A stretch of 64,000 nt of DNA from Arcanobacterium phocae. GTDB taxonomy: Bacteria > Actinomycetota > Actinomycetes > Actinomycetales > Actinomycetaceae. The notes under the pieces are model-generated. The model searched no databases, had not been told where the DNA came from, and worked only from the letters and a program-made list of their open reading frames with translations. The translations under genes and the position numbers were made by a program. Shown here one piece after another: positions 24,972-33,873 of this stretch (the stretch's first letter is position 1; each line of letters starts with the position of its first letter). The stretch spans positions 1,240,001 to 1,304,000 of the forward strand of contig NZ_LT629804.1 in NCBI RefSeq assembly GCF_900105865.1, written 5' to 3'.

Positions 24972-25217
24972 CGACTCCTCAACACAATCTACCCCTAACC
25001 CCACCAAAATCCGAAGAGCCGTTTTTGCAACGATTCCGTGTGCGCCGGTGCGTTAACTTTGTCAACTGCACGTTGTTATATGAAACTTGTCCGATATTCA
25101 GTGTTCGTTTAATGATCTATGATACGATTAAGTTGATATGTACGAATAATAGCATCTAAAGGACTATATTAGCTGTCAAACCTTAAAGGATGCTGAATAT
25201 TTTCAACTTTATTTATG

Positions 25218-25242
25218 TTGACACTTTGGCTTGTGCTGTCAA
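25218..25242. promoter_or_regulatory. Inverted repeat overlapping a -35-like box upstream of pld
   Basis: TTGACA-N13-TGTCAA lies about 150 bp upstream of pld, in an AT-rich 368-bp gap (25021-25388) with no gene. TTGACA matches a -35 consensus. The best -10 at 17 nt (AATGTT) is weak. It could be a regulator site. Confidence 0.3.
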
Positions 25243-25388
25243 TGTTTTAGGGTCATTATTAAGTCATGGCACGAGTCATAGATTCTGAGGGGGATCGAAG
25301 AATTAGTGATTCGCCCAAAAATACATAAGTATATAGATGCACTTGAGACCTGCGCTTTCGTGTATCTCTAAGTAGGAAAGATAGAGCA

Positions 25389-26312
25389 ATGAAAAAGACA
25401 ATTATTGCATTCTTAGTTCTTCTTCTCAGCGTTGCTGTACCAGCAAGTAGTGCGACTGCAGCAACTAACGCGCAAGATACACCTCCGGCTAATAGTCGAG
25501 CTATTTACGCTATTGCACATCGAGTTTTAACTACGCAAAGTGTAGATGATGCAATTGCTGTTGGAGCCAACGCTATGGAAATCGATTTCACCGCGTGGCG
25601 GCGAGGCTGGTGGGCCGATCATGACGGGCTACCAACAAGTGCCGGTGACCGTGCAGAAACTATTTTGAAGCACATCGCTGATAAGCGCAAAGAAGGTGCG
25701 AATATTTCATTCGTCTGGTTCGATATCAAGAATCCAGATCATTGCCCAAATCAAAGTAGCGTCTGCTCAATTACCGCATTACGGGACTTGTCGCGGAAGT
25801 ACCTTGAACCTGCGGGTGTGCGCGCTCTTTATGGATTCTACAAGACTGTAGGCGGTGTAGGCTGGAACACAATCATCAACGACTTGCACGATAGTGAAGC
25901 TGTTGCGTTGTCCGGTCCAACGGACAACGTTCTGAGTGACTTCTCCAAAGCCGGAGACAAGATCCTTACTAAGCAAAAGATTGCGGATTACGGATACTAC
26001 AATATCAACCAAGGATTTGGCACGTGCGAATCTTACGCCAATACAACATGTGATCAGCTTCGGAAATCAAGCGAAGCCCGCGCTCGTGGCGCACTAGGTA
26101 AGACATTTGGTTGGACAATTGCTACTGGACAAGACTGGAACGTTGATGCTCTTCTGGGTAAGGCTCACGTAGATGGTATGATATTCGGCTTCAAGGCAAC
26201 GTACTTCTATCGTCACCCGAATACCATTAACGCCTTTAACTCCATCAAGAACTGGGTAGATAAGCACTCTGCTACTCATCACATGGCAACTAATGCAGAC
26301 CGTCCGTGGTAG
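25389..26312 (+). CDS. pld: Secreted phospholipase D / sphingomyelinase D
   Basis: A 307-residue exoenzyme with a Sec signal peptide ([20 protein letters not shown], cleavage near ATAA at 25-30). Catalytic residues of the bacterial and spider SMase D family are all visible: His44 in IAHRVL, Glu64 and Asp66 in MEIDFTAW, and His78 in WWADHDG. The C-terminal [14 protein letters not shown] and DGMIFG segments also match. The family cleaves choline headgroups from sphingomyelin or lysophospholipids and is a known virulence factor of Arcanobacterium haemolyticum and Corynebacterium pseudotuberculosis/ulcerans. The gene stands alone between IS copy 2 and the convergent M3 peptidase gene, which suits horizontal acquisition. 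Confidence 0.95.
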   Translation: MKKTIIAFLVLLLSVAVPASSATAATNAQDTPPANSRAIYAIAHRVLTTQSVDDAIAVGANAMEIDFTAWRRGWWADHDGLPTSAGDRAETILKHIADKRKEGANISFVWFDIKNPDHCPNQSSVCSITALRDLSRKYLEPAGVRALYGFYKTVGGVGWNTIINDLHDSEAVALSGPTDNVLSDFSKAGDKILTKQKIADYGYYNINQGFGTCESYANTTCDQLRKSSEARARGALGKTFGWTIATGQDWNVDALLGKAHVDGMIFGFKATYFYRHPNTINAFNSIKNWVDKHSATHHMATNADRPW

Positions 26313-26329
26313 GCATTAATTGAAATTAA

Positions 26330-26366
26330 ATGAGGGCTCCGGCAGATTTTCTGCCGGAGCCCTCAT
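26330..26366. terminator. Bidirectional terminator between pld and the M3 peptidase gene
   Basis: 17-bp arms beginning ATGAGGGCTCCGG with a TTT loop, between convergent genes; a very stable hairpin. Confidence 0.75.
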
Positions 26367-26371
26367 GATGT

Positions 26372-28390
26372 TTACTCAGCTAAGCCACGCCGTTCCAGGA
26401 GAGCTTCCGGACGCGGCTCACGTCCACGGATGTCCTTAAAGGACTCCATAGGCGGACGAGAAGAACCACGCGATAAGAGTTTTTCACGTAACTCCATCCC
26501 AGCTTCACGAGTGAAGCCGCCATTGGTCTTTTCCCGGAACCATTGCTCGATATCTGCAACTAAAACCTCGGCCCACATATACGAGTAATAGCCGGCATCA
26601 TATCCACCACCAAAGGTATGTGTGAAATAGGTTGATCGATACCGCGGAGGAACTAACGGACAAGAAATGCCAAACTTTTCTAACGCGGATTCTTCAAACG
26701 CTGCCACATCACTTGGAATCTCATCAACACCGAGTAAATGCCAAGCCTGATCCACCAGTGCCGCCTTTGTGAACTCAGTAGTTGCAAAAGCTTGACCAAA
26801 CGTCTTGGAAGCGGACAAGGCCTCCACGAGTTCGGACGGCATGATTTCCCCGGTCTTATAGTGGCGTGCATAGTTAGCCAAGACCTCTGGGTGGTAAGCC
26901 CACATTTCGTTCAATTGCGAAGGGAACTCAACAAAATCGCGCGGCACATTCGTCCCTGCTGAGGACCGATACCGGGTCTGCGTGAGTAATCCATGAAGAG
27001 CGTGGCCAAATTCGTGGAAAACAGTTTCAACGTTGTCCCAGGTTAATAAACATAACTCGCCGTCGGCAGGTTCTGGGAAATTGCAGTTGTTGAGAATGAC
27101 GGGTTTGGTCCCATCAATCTCGCATCCGGCAATCACCGAATGCATCCATGCGCCGCCCTTTTTGCCAGGGCGACGGAAAAAGTCCGCTTGGAAAAGACCA
27201 AGTGTGGTGCCGTCCTCATCTTTTACTTCCCAAGTTTTCATTGACGGAACGTAACCAGCAAGGTCTGGCCGAGGCTCAAATGAGATACCGTAGAGTCGGT
27301 TTGCGGCGAAGAATATGCCGTTTTCAACCACATTCGTTAGCTCAAGATACGGCATAATTTTGGCTTCCTCAACGCCTTGCTGAGCGCGTAACTGCTCCGC
27401 ATAGAAAGTCCAGTCACCGGCTTCAATGCCATCAGCATCTGGATCTTTTTCAGCCAACTCAACCAAGTTTTCGTAGTCACGGTCAACCGCTGCGACAGCC
27501 TTATGTGCAACGGATGTTAACAGATTGAGAACCGCATCTGAATCTCCAGCCATTTCGCGCGCTGCAACAACCTGGGCATGGCTTTCGTAGCCAAGCAAAG
27601 CAGCCCGTTCTGCGCGAAGTTTGGCAATCTTTAACACGAGCTCACGAGTATCCGATTCTGCATGCTCTCCGAAACCGCGGGTCAGCGACGCGGCGAGGAT
27701 ATCGCGACGAGTCTGGGGAACACGTATCTCAGTTTGAATCGGCTGATTTGAAAAATTCGCTAGCTCAATACGATAAGAGCCATCGTCAGTGCGCAAGCCA
27801 GCTAACTTATCGTCATCTAGCCCAGCTAATTGATCCGGATCATCTGTTATATAAGCCGCGTCAGACATCGCGCGTGTAGCACGCTTGACATATTCGATCT
27901 GTAGCCCAGAAAGCTCCGCATCAATAGCGCGCAACCGGTCGGCGTCGTCGTCGGAAAGTTCGATTCCGCTCGAACGGAATGTCTTCAACTCTTTTTCAAC
28001 CCAATATTGGGTTTCGACATCAGCATCGGATACATCAAGCGCTTGAATACGCTGATAAATCCGCTTATCGAGTGAGTAAGCGTTCTCATGTTCGGAAAGC
28101 TTTGGGCCGATCTGTGCCTCAATATCATTGAGCTCATCCGTCCCCAGCGAAGAGAATAAGGTAAAGGCGACGGACAAAACACGATCAAATTCTTCGCCTG
28201 CATGCTCGATGGCTTCAACCGTGTTTTCGACCGTTGGTGGGTTTGGATCGGTAGCGATCTTTTCCCACGCCGCACGTTGGCGTGCCATAACCTGTTCGAC
28301 GGCGGGCATGATGTGCTCCGGCTTAATATCAGCCCAGCGTGGCAATTGATATGGTAATAATGATTTTTCGAGTAATGGGTTTTCTGTCAT
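26372..28390 (-). CDS. dcp: M3 family metallopeptidase (peptidyl-dipeptidase Dcp-like)
   Basis: A 672-residue cytoplasmic zinc peptidase. The zinc site is HEFGH at residues 459-463, in FHEFGHALHGLL; the N-terminal half is the helical M3 cap. Length and the PRYRSTYFTHTFGGGYDAGYYSY region fit Dcp/oligopeptidase A-type enzymes that degrade short peptides. A TAAACT box 6 nt before the ATG implies a leaderless message. Confidence 0.9.
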   Translation of the reverse strand: MTENPLLEKSLLPYQLPRWADIKPEHIMPAVEQVMARQRAAWEKIATDPNPPTVENTVEAIEHAGEEFDRVLSVAFTLFSSLGTDELNDIEAQIGPKLSEHENAYSLDKRIYQRIQALDVSDADVETQYWVEKELKTFRSSGIELSDDDADRLRAIDAELSGLQIEYVKRATRAMSDAAYITDDPDQLAGLDDDKLAGLRTDDGSYRIELANFSNQPIQTEIRVPQTRRDILAASLTRGFGEHAESDTRELVLKIAKLRAERAALLGYESHAQVVAAREMAGDSDAVLNLLTSVAHKAVAAVDRDYENLVELAEKDPDADGIEAGDWTFYAEQLRAQQGVEEAKIMPYLELTNVVENGIFFAANRLYGISFEPRPDLAGYVPSMKTWEVKDEDGTTLGLFQADFFRRPGKKGGAWMHSVIAGCEIDGTKPVILNNCNFPEPADGELCLLTWDNVETVFHEFGHALHGLLTQTRYRSSAGTNVPRDFVEFPSQLNEMWAYHPEVLANYARHYKTGEIMPSELVEALSASKTFGQAFATTEFTKAALVDQAWHLLGVDEIPSDVAAFEESALEKFGISCPLVPPRYRSTYFTHTFGGGYDAGYYSYMWAEVLVADIEQWFREKTNGGFTREAGMELREKLLSRGSSRPPMESFKDIRGREPRPEALLERRGLAE

Positions 28391-28396
28391 AGTTGT

Positions 28397-28402
28397 AGTT
28401 TA
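28397..28402 (-). promoter_or_regulatory. -10 box of the predicted leaderless dcp transcript
   Basis: TAAACT-N6-ATG on the minus strand without a Shine-Dalgarno sequence. It overlaps one arm of an inverted repeat GTTTACCG/CGGTAAAC (28398-28405 and 28436-28443) that may be a terminator of the upstream gene or an operator. Confidence 0.45.
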
Positions 28403-28451
28403 CCGTGCTTGCGTTAAAGAGTGCGTTCTCTTTCGCGGTAAACCACGGTCT

Positions 28452-29585
28452 TTAGCTGAGCAGACTAATCAGTGGCTTCGCAACGTCGCTCCACCGCCAC
28501 TTGTGATCGACCCAGTCTCTACCCGCATCACCCATCCGGCGCGCTTCGTCGGGGTTCTCAAGGAAATAGCTAACAGCCGAAACAACTGCATTGACAGAAC
28601 TACCGTTGACTACCAGGCCGGTCTCTTTATCTATTACTGCCTCGGGCGCGCCGCCGGAATCTCCGGCAACTACCGGTAGCCCAGCAGCATATGCTTCGAG
28701 ATAGACGATCCCGAGTCCTTCGATATCTAAGCCGCCGCCGCGGGTACGGCATGGCATGGCAAAAATATCTCCCAGTGAATAATGAGCGGGAAGTTCTTCG
28801 TATGGTACTTCACCAGTGAAAATGATGTCAGTTTGTGCAGGCGATTGACTGGCAAGTTGCCGTAACTTTTTCTCGTAAGGTCCTTTACCGACGATCACAA
28901 GCTTTGTTCCCGGGAATCGGCTTGTCACCTGATGCCATCCTTTTATGAGAATGTCTTGTCCTTTTCGTGGCACGAGTCGAGAAATACATACGACGACGGG
29001 GGCGTGCTGACCGATTCCATAGCGGCGTCGCAAATCTGCCCGGGCTTGCCGGTCAAAGGCAAACATCTCCGGATCGATAGCCCCATGAAGTTGCATAATA
29101 TCGGTGTCCCCGATGAATGGAGCTAGCCGGTGTAGCGTTGCATTAGTCAGGTAGGTGACGACGTCGGCATCTGTAAAAACTTTCCGAAGCATTTGACGAG
29201 AGCCCGGAAGCATAGACCAGCCGATCTCATGCCCATGGGTAGTGGCAATAACCTTATCAGCTCCAGCTGCATGTGCTGCATTAGCAAGCAATCCGAGCGG
29301 AGCGGCTGCGCCAAACCAAACATTTTTAACGTCCTGCTGGTGGATAAGACTAGTCATGGTACGGCTAACGTCCGGCGAAGGAAGCATAGTCGTCCCAGGA
29401 TAGCGCACGACTGCGTACGGCTGTTGCTCGTCGTAGTCCAGCGCGGACTGCATCCCTGTTGGCGGAGTGGAGGCGTAAACCACGAGTTGAGTCGGGTCAA
29501 GTTGCGAGACGAAACCTTCAAGGAACGTTTGAATACCACCAGCTCGTGGTGGGAAATCGTTGGTAACAAGAAGTGTTTTGCGCAT
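28452..29585 (-). CDS. pimB: GT4 glycosyltransferase, PimB'-like mannosyltransferase
   Basis: A 377-residue GT-B fold glycosyltransferase. The N-terminal VTNDFPPRAGGIQTFLEGFV and C-terminal EGLGIVYLEAYAAGLPVVAG (the E-x7-E donor motif) match the actinobacterial enzyme that adds the second mannose to phosphatidylinositol mannoside from GDP-mannose. ISRLVPRKGQDILI is the domain linker typical of GT4. The exact acceptor is inferred from orthology with Rv2188c. A TAGGGT box 6 nt before the ATG suggests leaderless transcription. Confidence 0.78.
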   Translation of the reverse strand: MRKTLLVTNDFPPRAGGIQTFLEGFVSQLDPTQLVVYASTPPTGMQSALDYDEQQPYAVVRYPGTTMLPSPDVSRTMTSLIHQQDVKNVWFGAAAPLGLLANAAHAAGADKVIATTHGHEIGWSMLPGSRQMLRKVFTDADVVTYLTNATLHRLAPFIGDTDIMQLHGAIDPEMFAFDRQARADLRRRYGIGQHAPVVVCISRLVPRKGQDILIKGWHQVTSRFPGTKLVIVGKGPYEKKLRQLASQSPAQTDIIFTGEVPYEELPAHYSLGDIFAMPCRTRGGGLDIEGLGIVYLEAYAAGLPVVAGDSGGAPEAVIDKETGLVVNGSSVNAVVSAVSYFLENPDEARRMGDAGRDWVDHKWRWSDVAKPLISLLS

Positions 29586-29591
29586 CGTATC

Positions 29592-29597
29592 ACCCTA
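29592..29597 (-). promoter_or_regulatory. -10 box of the predicted leaderless pimB' transcript
   Basis: TAGGGT-N6-ATG on the minus strand, overlapping the stop region of the IclR gene; no ribosome binding site is seen. Confidence 0.4.
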
Positions 29598-30347
29598 GGT
29601 TGTTGGTTCAGAGCGTTTGATAAGGTCGGTTAGTCGATTAGCGGCAGCGACGACGGCGGCTGCATAGTGGCGTCCCGGCTGGCGCCCCATTCGTTCGACT
29701 GGTCCAGAAATAGAAATTGCAGCGATAACTTGTCCATTGGCACCTCGCACTGGAGCCGAAATTGAGGCGACGCCGGGTTCATGTTCGCCCAATGATTGGG
29801 CCCAGCCACGACGTCGGACAGCTGATAACACGGTAGCGGTGAATTGTGCACCGTATAGTCCACGGTGTAACCGGTCCGGCTCGTCCCAGGCTAGAAGGAC
29901 TTGGGCAACAGATCCTGCTTGCATAGAGAATGCTGAACCTACTGGAATGGAATCACGAAGGCCAGTAGTACGTTCTGCTGAAGCAACGCACACGTTTTGA
30001 TCACCTTGGCGGCGATAGAGTTGAGCTGATTCGCCAGTGTGGTCGCGTAAGGCAATTAATATCGGATTCGCGGCAGTTAACAGGCGATCGTCGCCAGCGC
30101 GCGAGGACAATTCAGCTAGTCGCGGTCCTAAAATAAACCGACCCTGAGTATCTCGACTTGCGAGACGATGAAATTCGAGAGCGACTGCGAGCCGGTGCGC
30201 AGTAGGGCGCGCTAAATGTGTAGCTGAGACAAGTTGTGCTAATGTTAGTGGGCCTTGCTCGAGCGCTTGAAGAACTAATGCGGCTTTGTCGAGTACTCCG
30301 ACCCCGCTACCTTGGGAATTGTCCATAAGTCCATCTTGCCATTCCAT
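29595..30347 (-). CDS. IclR-family transcriptional regulator
   Basis: A 250-residue regulator with an N-terminal winged helix (LTLAQLVSATHLARPTAHRLAVALE, about residues 34-58) and a C-terminal IclR effector domain with GSAFSMQAGSVAQVLLAW and ISAPVRGANGQVIAAISISGP. An internal ATG at 30326 is an alternative start. It diverges from murA. The effector and targets are unknown. Confidence 0.87.
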   Translation of the reverse strand: MEWQDGLMDNSQGSGVGVLDKAALVLQALEQGPLTLAQLVSATHLARPTAHRLAVALEFHRLASRDTQGRFILGPRLAELSSRAGDDRLLTAANPILIALRDHTGESAQLYRRQGDQNVCVASAERTTGLRDSIPVGSAFSMQAGSVAQVLLAWDEPDRLHRGLYGAQFTATVLSAVRRRGWAQSLGEHEPGVASISAPVRGANGQVIAAISISGPVERMGRQPGRHYAAAVVAAANRLTDLIKRSEPTT

Positions 30348-30532
30348 ATTGTGAGACGCAACCCGTTTGGGGTTCTTGGTCTACGAAGAAAGACATCTTA
30401 TGCGGTGCGTCGTATGCCTAGTCGAATAGAATGACAATTCGGGGTATTCTTGTTTCGTGGATTGGACGGAACAATGAATAGACTTCACTCCACATTACCG
30501 AACTCGTACAACACGTCCGGAGAAGAGAACAC

Positions 30533-31855
30533 ATGTCAGGCGTTTTGAAAGTCACTGGTGGACAGCCACTTCACGGTACTATCGCAGTACGCGGAGCAAA
30601 AAACTTTGTCTCCAAAGCAATGGTGGCGGCTCTACTTACTGAAGAGACATCTGTTCTGCGCAACGTTCCATTGATCCGTGACGTTGATGTTGTTTCTGAT
30701 CTTCTTCGGTTACACGGTGCCGATGTTGATTACGATCAAGACGCTGGGATAGTCACCATTACTCCGGGCAAGATCCACTTGCCAGATGACCCGGCGCAGA
30801 TGGACCTTCTAGCTGGCTCATCGCGCATCCCCATTCTTTTCTGTGGACCGTTATTACATTCACTTGGTGAAGCATTCATTCCAGACCTCGGCGGCTGTCA
30901 TATTGGAGACCGACCAGTTGATTTTCACCTACAAGTATTAGAAGACTTCGGTGCAATTCGTGACGAACAGGAGTTTGGTCTCCACTTAACAGCTCCTCGT
31001 GGACTTAAAGCCCGCAAAGTGACATTGCCGTATCCGTCAGTCGGAGCTACTGAACAAACGTTGTTAGCGGCCGTGCGAGCCGAAGGAATCACCGAGTTGC
31101 GTGGTGCTGCCGTAGAACCAGAAATCATGGACTTGATTTCCGTATTGCAAAAGATGGGTGCGCTCATCACAGTATCTACCGATCGTACGATCGTTGTTGA
31201 AGGAGTACGCCAGCTCCACGGATACAACCATTTTGCAATCGCAGATCGAATCGAAGCGGGATCTTGGGCCTGTGCTGCGCTAGCTACCGGCGGGGATATC
31301 ATGATTAACGGGGCGCAACAAGAACCGATGATGAGCTTCCTCAACGTATACCGTAAAGTTGGAGGACAATTTGACGTGACTGATGAGGGCATTCGTTTTT
31401 GGCACCCTGGCGGGGAACTGAACTCGATTCCTATTGAAACAGATGTCCACCCAGGTTTTATGACTGACTGGCAACAGCCTCTCGTCGTCGCTCTTACACA
31501 AGCTAACGGAGTCTCGATCGTTCACGAAACAGTGTACGAAAATCGATTCGGCTTTGTGAAAGCACTAAACAAGATGGGTGCTCATATCCAAGTTTATCGA
31601 GAGTGTCTGGGCGGAAAACAGTGCCGGTTCGGTACTGAAAATTATTATCACTCCGCTGTGATCATGGGACCAACTCCGTTGACTGCTGCGGACATCGCCG
31701 TTCCTGATTTGCGCGGTGGGTTCTCCCATCTTATTGCAGCTTTAGCGGCTGAAGGAACCTCGCACGTTCAAGGGATTGACCTAATTAATCGAGGCTACGA
31801 ACACTTCATGACCAAGTTGCGTACTCTGCACGCAAACGTTGAACGAGTTTCGTAA
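30533..31855 (+). CDS. murA: UDP-N-acetylglucosamine 1-carboxyvinyltransferase
   Basis: A 440-residue MurA, the first committed step of peptidoglycan synthesis. Lys23 in GAKNF and the active-site Cys122 in GGCHIGDRPVDFH (fosfomycin target) are present, as is the late LRGGFSHLIAALAAEG segment. The Cys would predict ordinary fosfomycin sensitivity at the target. GGAGAAG lies about 8 nt before the ATG. It is followed by a plsC-like gene with a 20-nt gap. Confidence 0.95.
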   Translation: MSGVLKVTGGQPLHGTIAVRGAKNFVSKAMVAALLTEETSVLRNVPLIRDVDVVSDLLRLHGADVDYDQDAGIVTITPGKIHLPDDPAQMDLLAGSSRIPILFCGPLLHSLGEAFIPDLGGCHIGDRPVDFHLQVLEDFGAIRDEQEFGLHLTAPRGLKARKVTLPYPSVGATEQTLLAAVRAEGITELRGAAVEPEIMDLISVLQKMGALITVSTDRTIVVEGVRQLHGYNHFAIADRIEAGSWACAALATGGDIMINGAQQEPMMSFLNVYRKVGGQFDVTDEGIRFWHPGGELNSIPIETDVHPGFMTDWQQPLVVALTQANGVSIVHETVYENRFGFVKALNKMGAHIQVYRECLGGKQCRFGTENYYHSAVIMGPTPLTAADIAVPDLRGGFSHLIAALAAEGTSHVQGIDLINRGYEHFMTKLRTLHANVERVS

Positions 31856-31875
31856 AGCATATAGGCAAAACCACC

Positions 31876-32703
31876 GTGAAAGTTCCCGAAGCACAACCGT
31901 TCTTGCGCTTTATCGCTCCTATCATCATCAAGTTAAATAACGTCGTGCAGAATCTGACGATCACTGGACTGCACCATATTCCGCACGATGGTCCCGCGAT
32001 AGTGATTGCAAATCATACAGTCCATGCAGACTCGCTTATTCTCGGTGAAGCAATCATTAAATCAGGTAGAGCACCGCATTTCGTTGCTGGATCAGATTTT
32101 TTCGCAGTTCCTGGAGTGGCTTTCATACTTCGCGGAGTCAACGCAATTAAGGTGACACGAGGAACTTCTGCTGCTAAAGATTCGCTTGATGGAATCCGCG
32201 ATATTCTCGACGCCGGTGGAATCGTTCTGCTCTTTCCAGAAGGCGGTCTCACTCACGATCCGCAGCTGTGGCCAATGCGCGGAAAAACGGGACTTGCGAG
32301 GTTAATGGCAACGCATCCAGACGTTCCAATTATTCCTTGTGCGCATTGGGGAAATGAACGCCTATTGAACCCGTGGAATTATGCCATCGATTGGAAACAT
32401 ATGGGACGGCATACGCGTACCCACGTCGTTTTTGGTCCCGCACTAAACCTATCGGTCAGCGAGGATCCCGATTACGCTGAACTTACGGCAGTTACTGGAA
32501 AAATAATTGATCATTTGGAGCACATGCTGGTGCCATTGCGCCAAGCAAACCCGTTAGATTTCACAGTACAGCAACGCGAACGACGCTGGGATTGCCGGCT
32601 TGATGGTGACCCATTGAACGATGACTATGAACTTAATCGGGCCTTGCGCCAGGCACGGAAAAATCGTCGTCGGCGTAGGTGGAGAAAGATAACGGCACGC
32701 TGA
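31876..32703 (+). CDS. 1-acyl-sn-glycerol-3-phosphate acyltransferase family protein
   Basis: A 275-residue PlsC-type acyltransferase. The catalytic NHxxxxD motif is NHTVHAD (His47, Asp52), and the acceptor motif is FPEGG near residue 118. The last ~35 residues are strongly basic (RKNRRRRRWRK). It has a GTG start. It acylates lysophosphatidic acid or a related glycerolipid at the membrane. Clustering with murA and ddl is common in actinobacteria. Confidence 0.87.
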   Translation: MKVPEAQPFLRFIAPIIIKLNNVVQNLTITGLHHIPHDGPAIVIANHTVHADSLILGEAIIKSGRAPHFVAGSDFFAVPGVAFILRGVNAIKVTRGTSAAKDSLDGIRDILDAGGIVLLFPEGGLTHDPQLWPMRGKTGLARLMATHPDVPIIPCAHWGNERLLNPWNYAIDWKHMGRHTRTHVVFGPALNLSVSEDPDYAELTAVTGKIIDHLEHMLVPLRQANPLDFTVQQRERRWDCRLDGDPLNDDYELNRALRQARKNRRRRRWRKITAR

Positions 32704-32734
32704 CAACAACTCCTATCTGAGCAAAGCCCTGAGG

Positions 32735-32740
32735 TAACAT
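32735..32740 (+). promoter_or_regulatory. -10 box of the predicted leaderless ddl transcript
   Basis: TAACAT ends 7 nt before the ATG at 32748; GAGG directly before it is too far away to act as a ribosome binding site. Confidence 0.4.
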
Positions 32741-32747
32741 TATTCTC

Positions 32748-33866
32748 ATGTCGAATTCAAAGATCCGCGTCGCAATTATCTATGGTGGCGCATCAGGTGA
32801 GCATTCCATTTCTATTGCTACTGCAGGCGCTGTCATGCGAGCCTTAGATCCGGAACGTTATGAGGTTGTACCGATAGCTATTACCCGCGATGGTACGTGG
32901 GTTCCAGGGGCGACTGATCCATCGAAGCTGACGCTTGATGCGGGCCTTCTTGAAGTTGAGAAAGCTCCAGAAGCTGTCACGATTCCTGCCGGAGACGGGA
33001 AACAATCGCTAGTTGCCTATAATCGTGAACACGCCAGCAACCTCGAACTTCTCGGCAACGTGGATGTTGTCTTTCCGCTACTGCACGGGCCCTTTGGAGA
33101 AGACGGAACAATTCAGGGGCTCCTTGAACTAGCTGGTATTCCATATGTTGGATGTGGCGTGTTCGCATCTGCAGCCGGAATGGACAAGCACTACATGAAG
33201 GTAGTCTTGGAGGCGGCCGGACTGCCGGTAGCACCTTACGTTGTTGCCACAGCTCGTCAGTGGCGCGATGAGCGTGAGGCAGTTCTTGCCAAGGTTGCTC
33301 AATTACAGTTCCCGGTCTATGTCAAGCCTGCACGAGCTGGATCTTCGCTCGGTATTACGCGTGTTAGCACGCTTGAGGATGTCTCGGAAGCTGTGGCGCA
33401 GGCTCAAATACATGATCCTAAGGTACTGATTGAGCAGGGCGTTGACGGACGTGAGATCGAATGTGCCGTCCTAGGCGGACGTAATGATTCGACCCCGCGC
33501 GCTTCCGTTGTTGGTGAAGTCCTTGTAGACCTTCCTGACGATGGCTTCTACGACTTTGAGCATAAATACTTGGAGACAGCCAATTTGAGACTATCTATCC
33601 CGGCTCAAGTCCCGCCAGAGATTTCAGATAAAATCCGTGATCAGGCGGTTAAAACTTTCGATGCGTTTGGTTGCGAAGGAATGTCTCGCGTCGATTTCTT
33701 CTTGACGCCTGAAGGTAAAACCTACGTCATCGAAATCAACACGATTCCAGGTTTCACACCGTTCTCAATGTATCCAGTTCTATGGGAGCACACTGGGCTC
33801 CCATATTCTCAGTTGCTTGATGAATTGATTGGTTTAGCATTGGAACGCCCAACAGGGCTTCGTTAA
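32748..33866 (+). CDS. ddl: D-alanine--D-alanine ligase
   Basis: A 372-residue ATP-grasp ligase that makes D-Ala-D-Ala for peptidoglycan. Signatures are IYGGASGEHSIS (residues 9-20), PLLHGPFGEDGTIQG, FPVYVKPARAGSSLGI and VIEINTIPGFTPFSMYP. A separate promoter lies just upstream. thiL follows after 7 nt. Confidence 0.95.
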   Translation: MSNSKIRVAIIYGGASGEHSISIATAGAVMRALDPERYEVVPIAITRDGTWVPGATDPSKLTLDAGLLEVEKAPEAVTIPAGDGKQSLVAYNREHASNLELLGNVDVVFPLLHGPFGEDGTIQGLLELAGIPYVGCGVFASAAGMDKHYMKVVLEAAGLPVAPYVVATARQWRDEREAVLAKVAQLQFPVYVKPARAGSSLGITRVSTLEDVSEAVAQAQIHDPKVLIEQGVDGREIECAVLGGRNDSTPRASVVGEVLVDLPDDGFYDFEHKYLETANLRLSIPAQVPPEISDKIRDQAVKTFDAFGCEGMSRVDFFLTPEGKTYVIEINTIPGFTPFSMYPVLWEHTGLPYSQLLDELIGLALERPTGLR

Positions 33867-33873
33867 GGCAAGC

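Larger units (their letters stand above)
23628..25020 (+). mobile_element. ISL3-family insertion sequence, copy 2 (1,393 bp, no TSD)
   Basis: Same length, ends and internal frame changes as copy 1, in the opposite orientation. The flanks AACTAAGT (left) and GTTTTTGC (right) differ, so no target duplication is left. That indicates an adjacent deletion or recombination after insertion. It lies about 370 bp upstream of pld. The two copies form a long perfect inverted repeat around a 765-bp unique segment. Confidence 0.9.

Noticed and set aside
21462..25028. The two IS copies as a composite transposon carrying the membrane-protein gene
   Set aside because: The outer flanks (AGTTTTCA and GTTTTTGC) do not match, while copy 1 alone has a perfect target duplication, so the copies were inserted separately.
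30925..31392. 155-residue ORF antisense to murA
   Set aside because: Shadow of the conserved murA frame; no start signal and low-complexity Ser/Thr/Ala composition.
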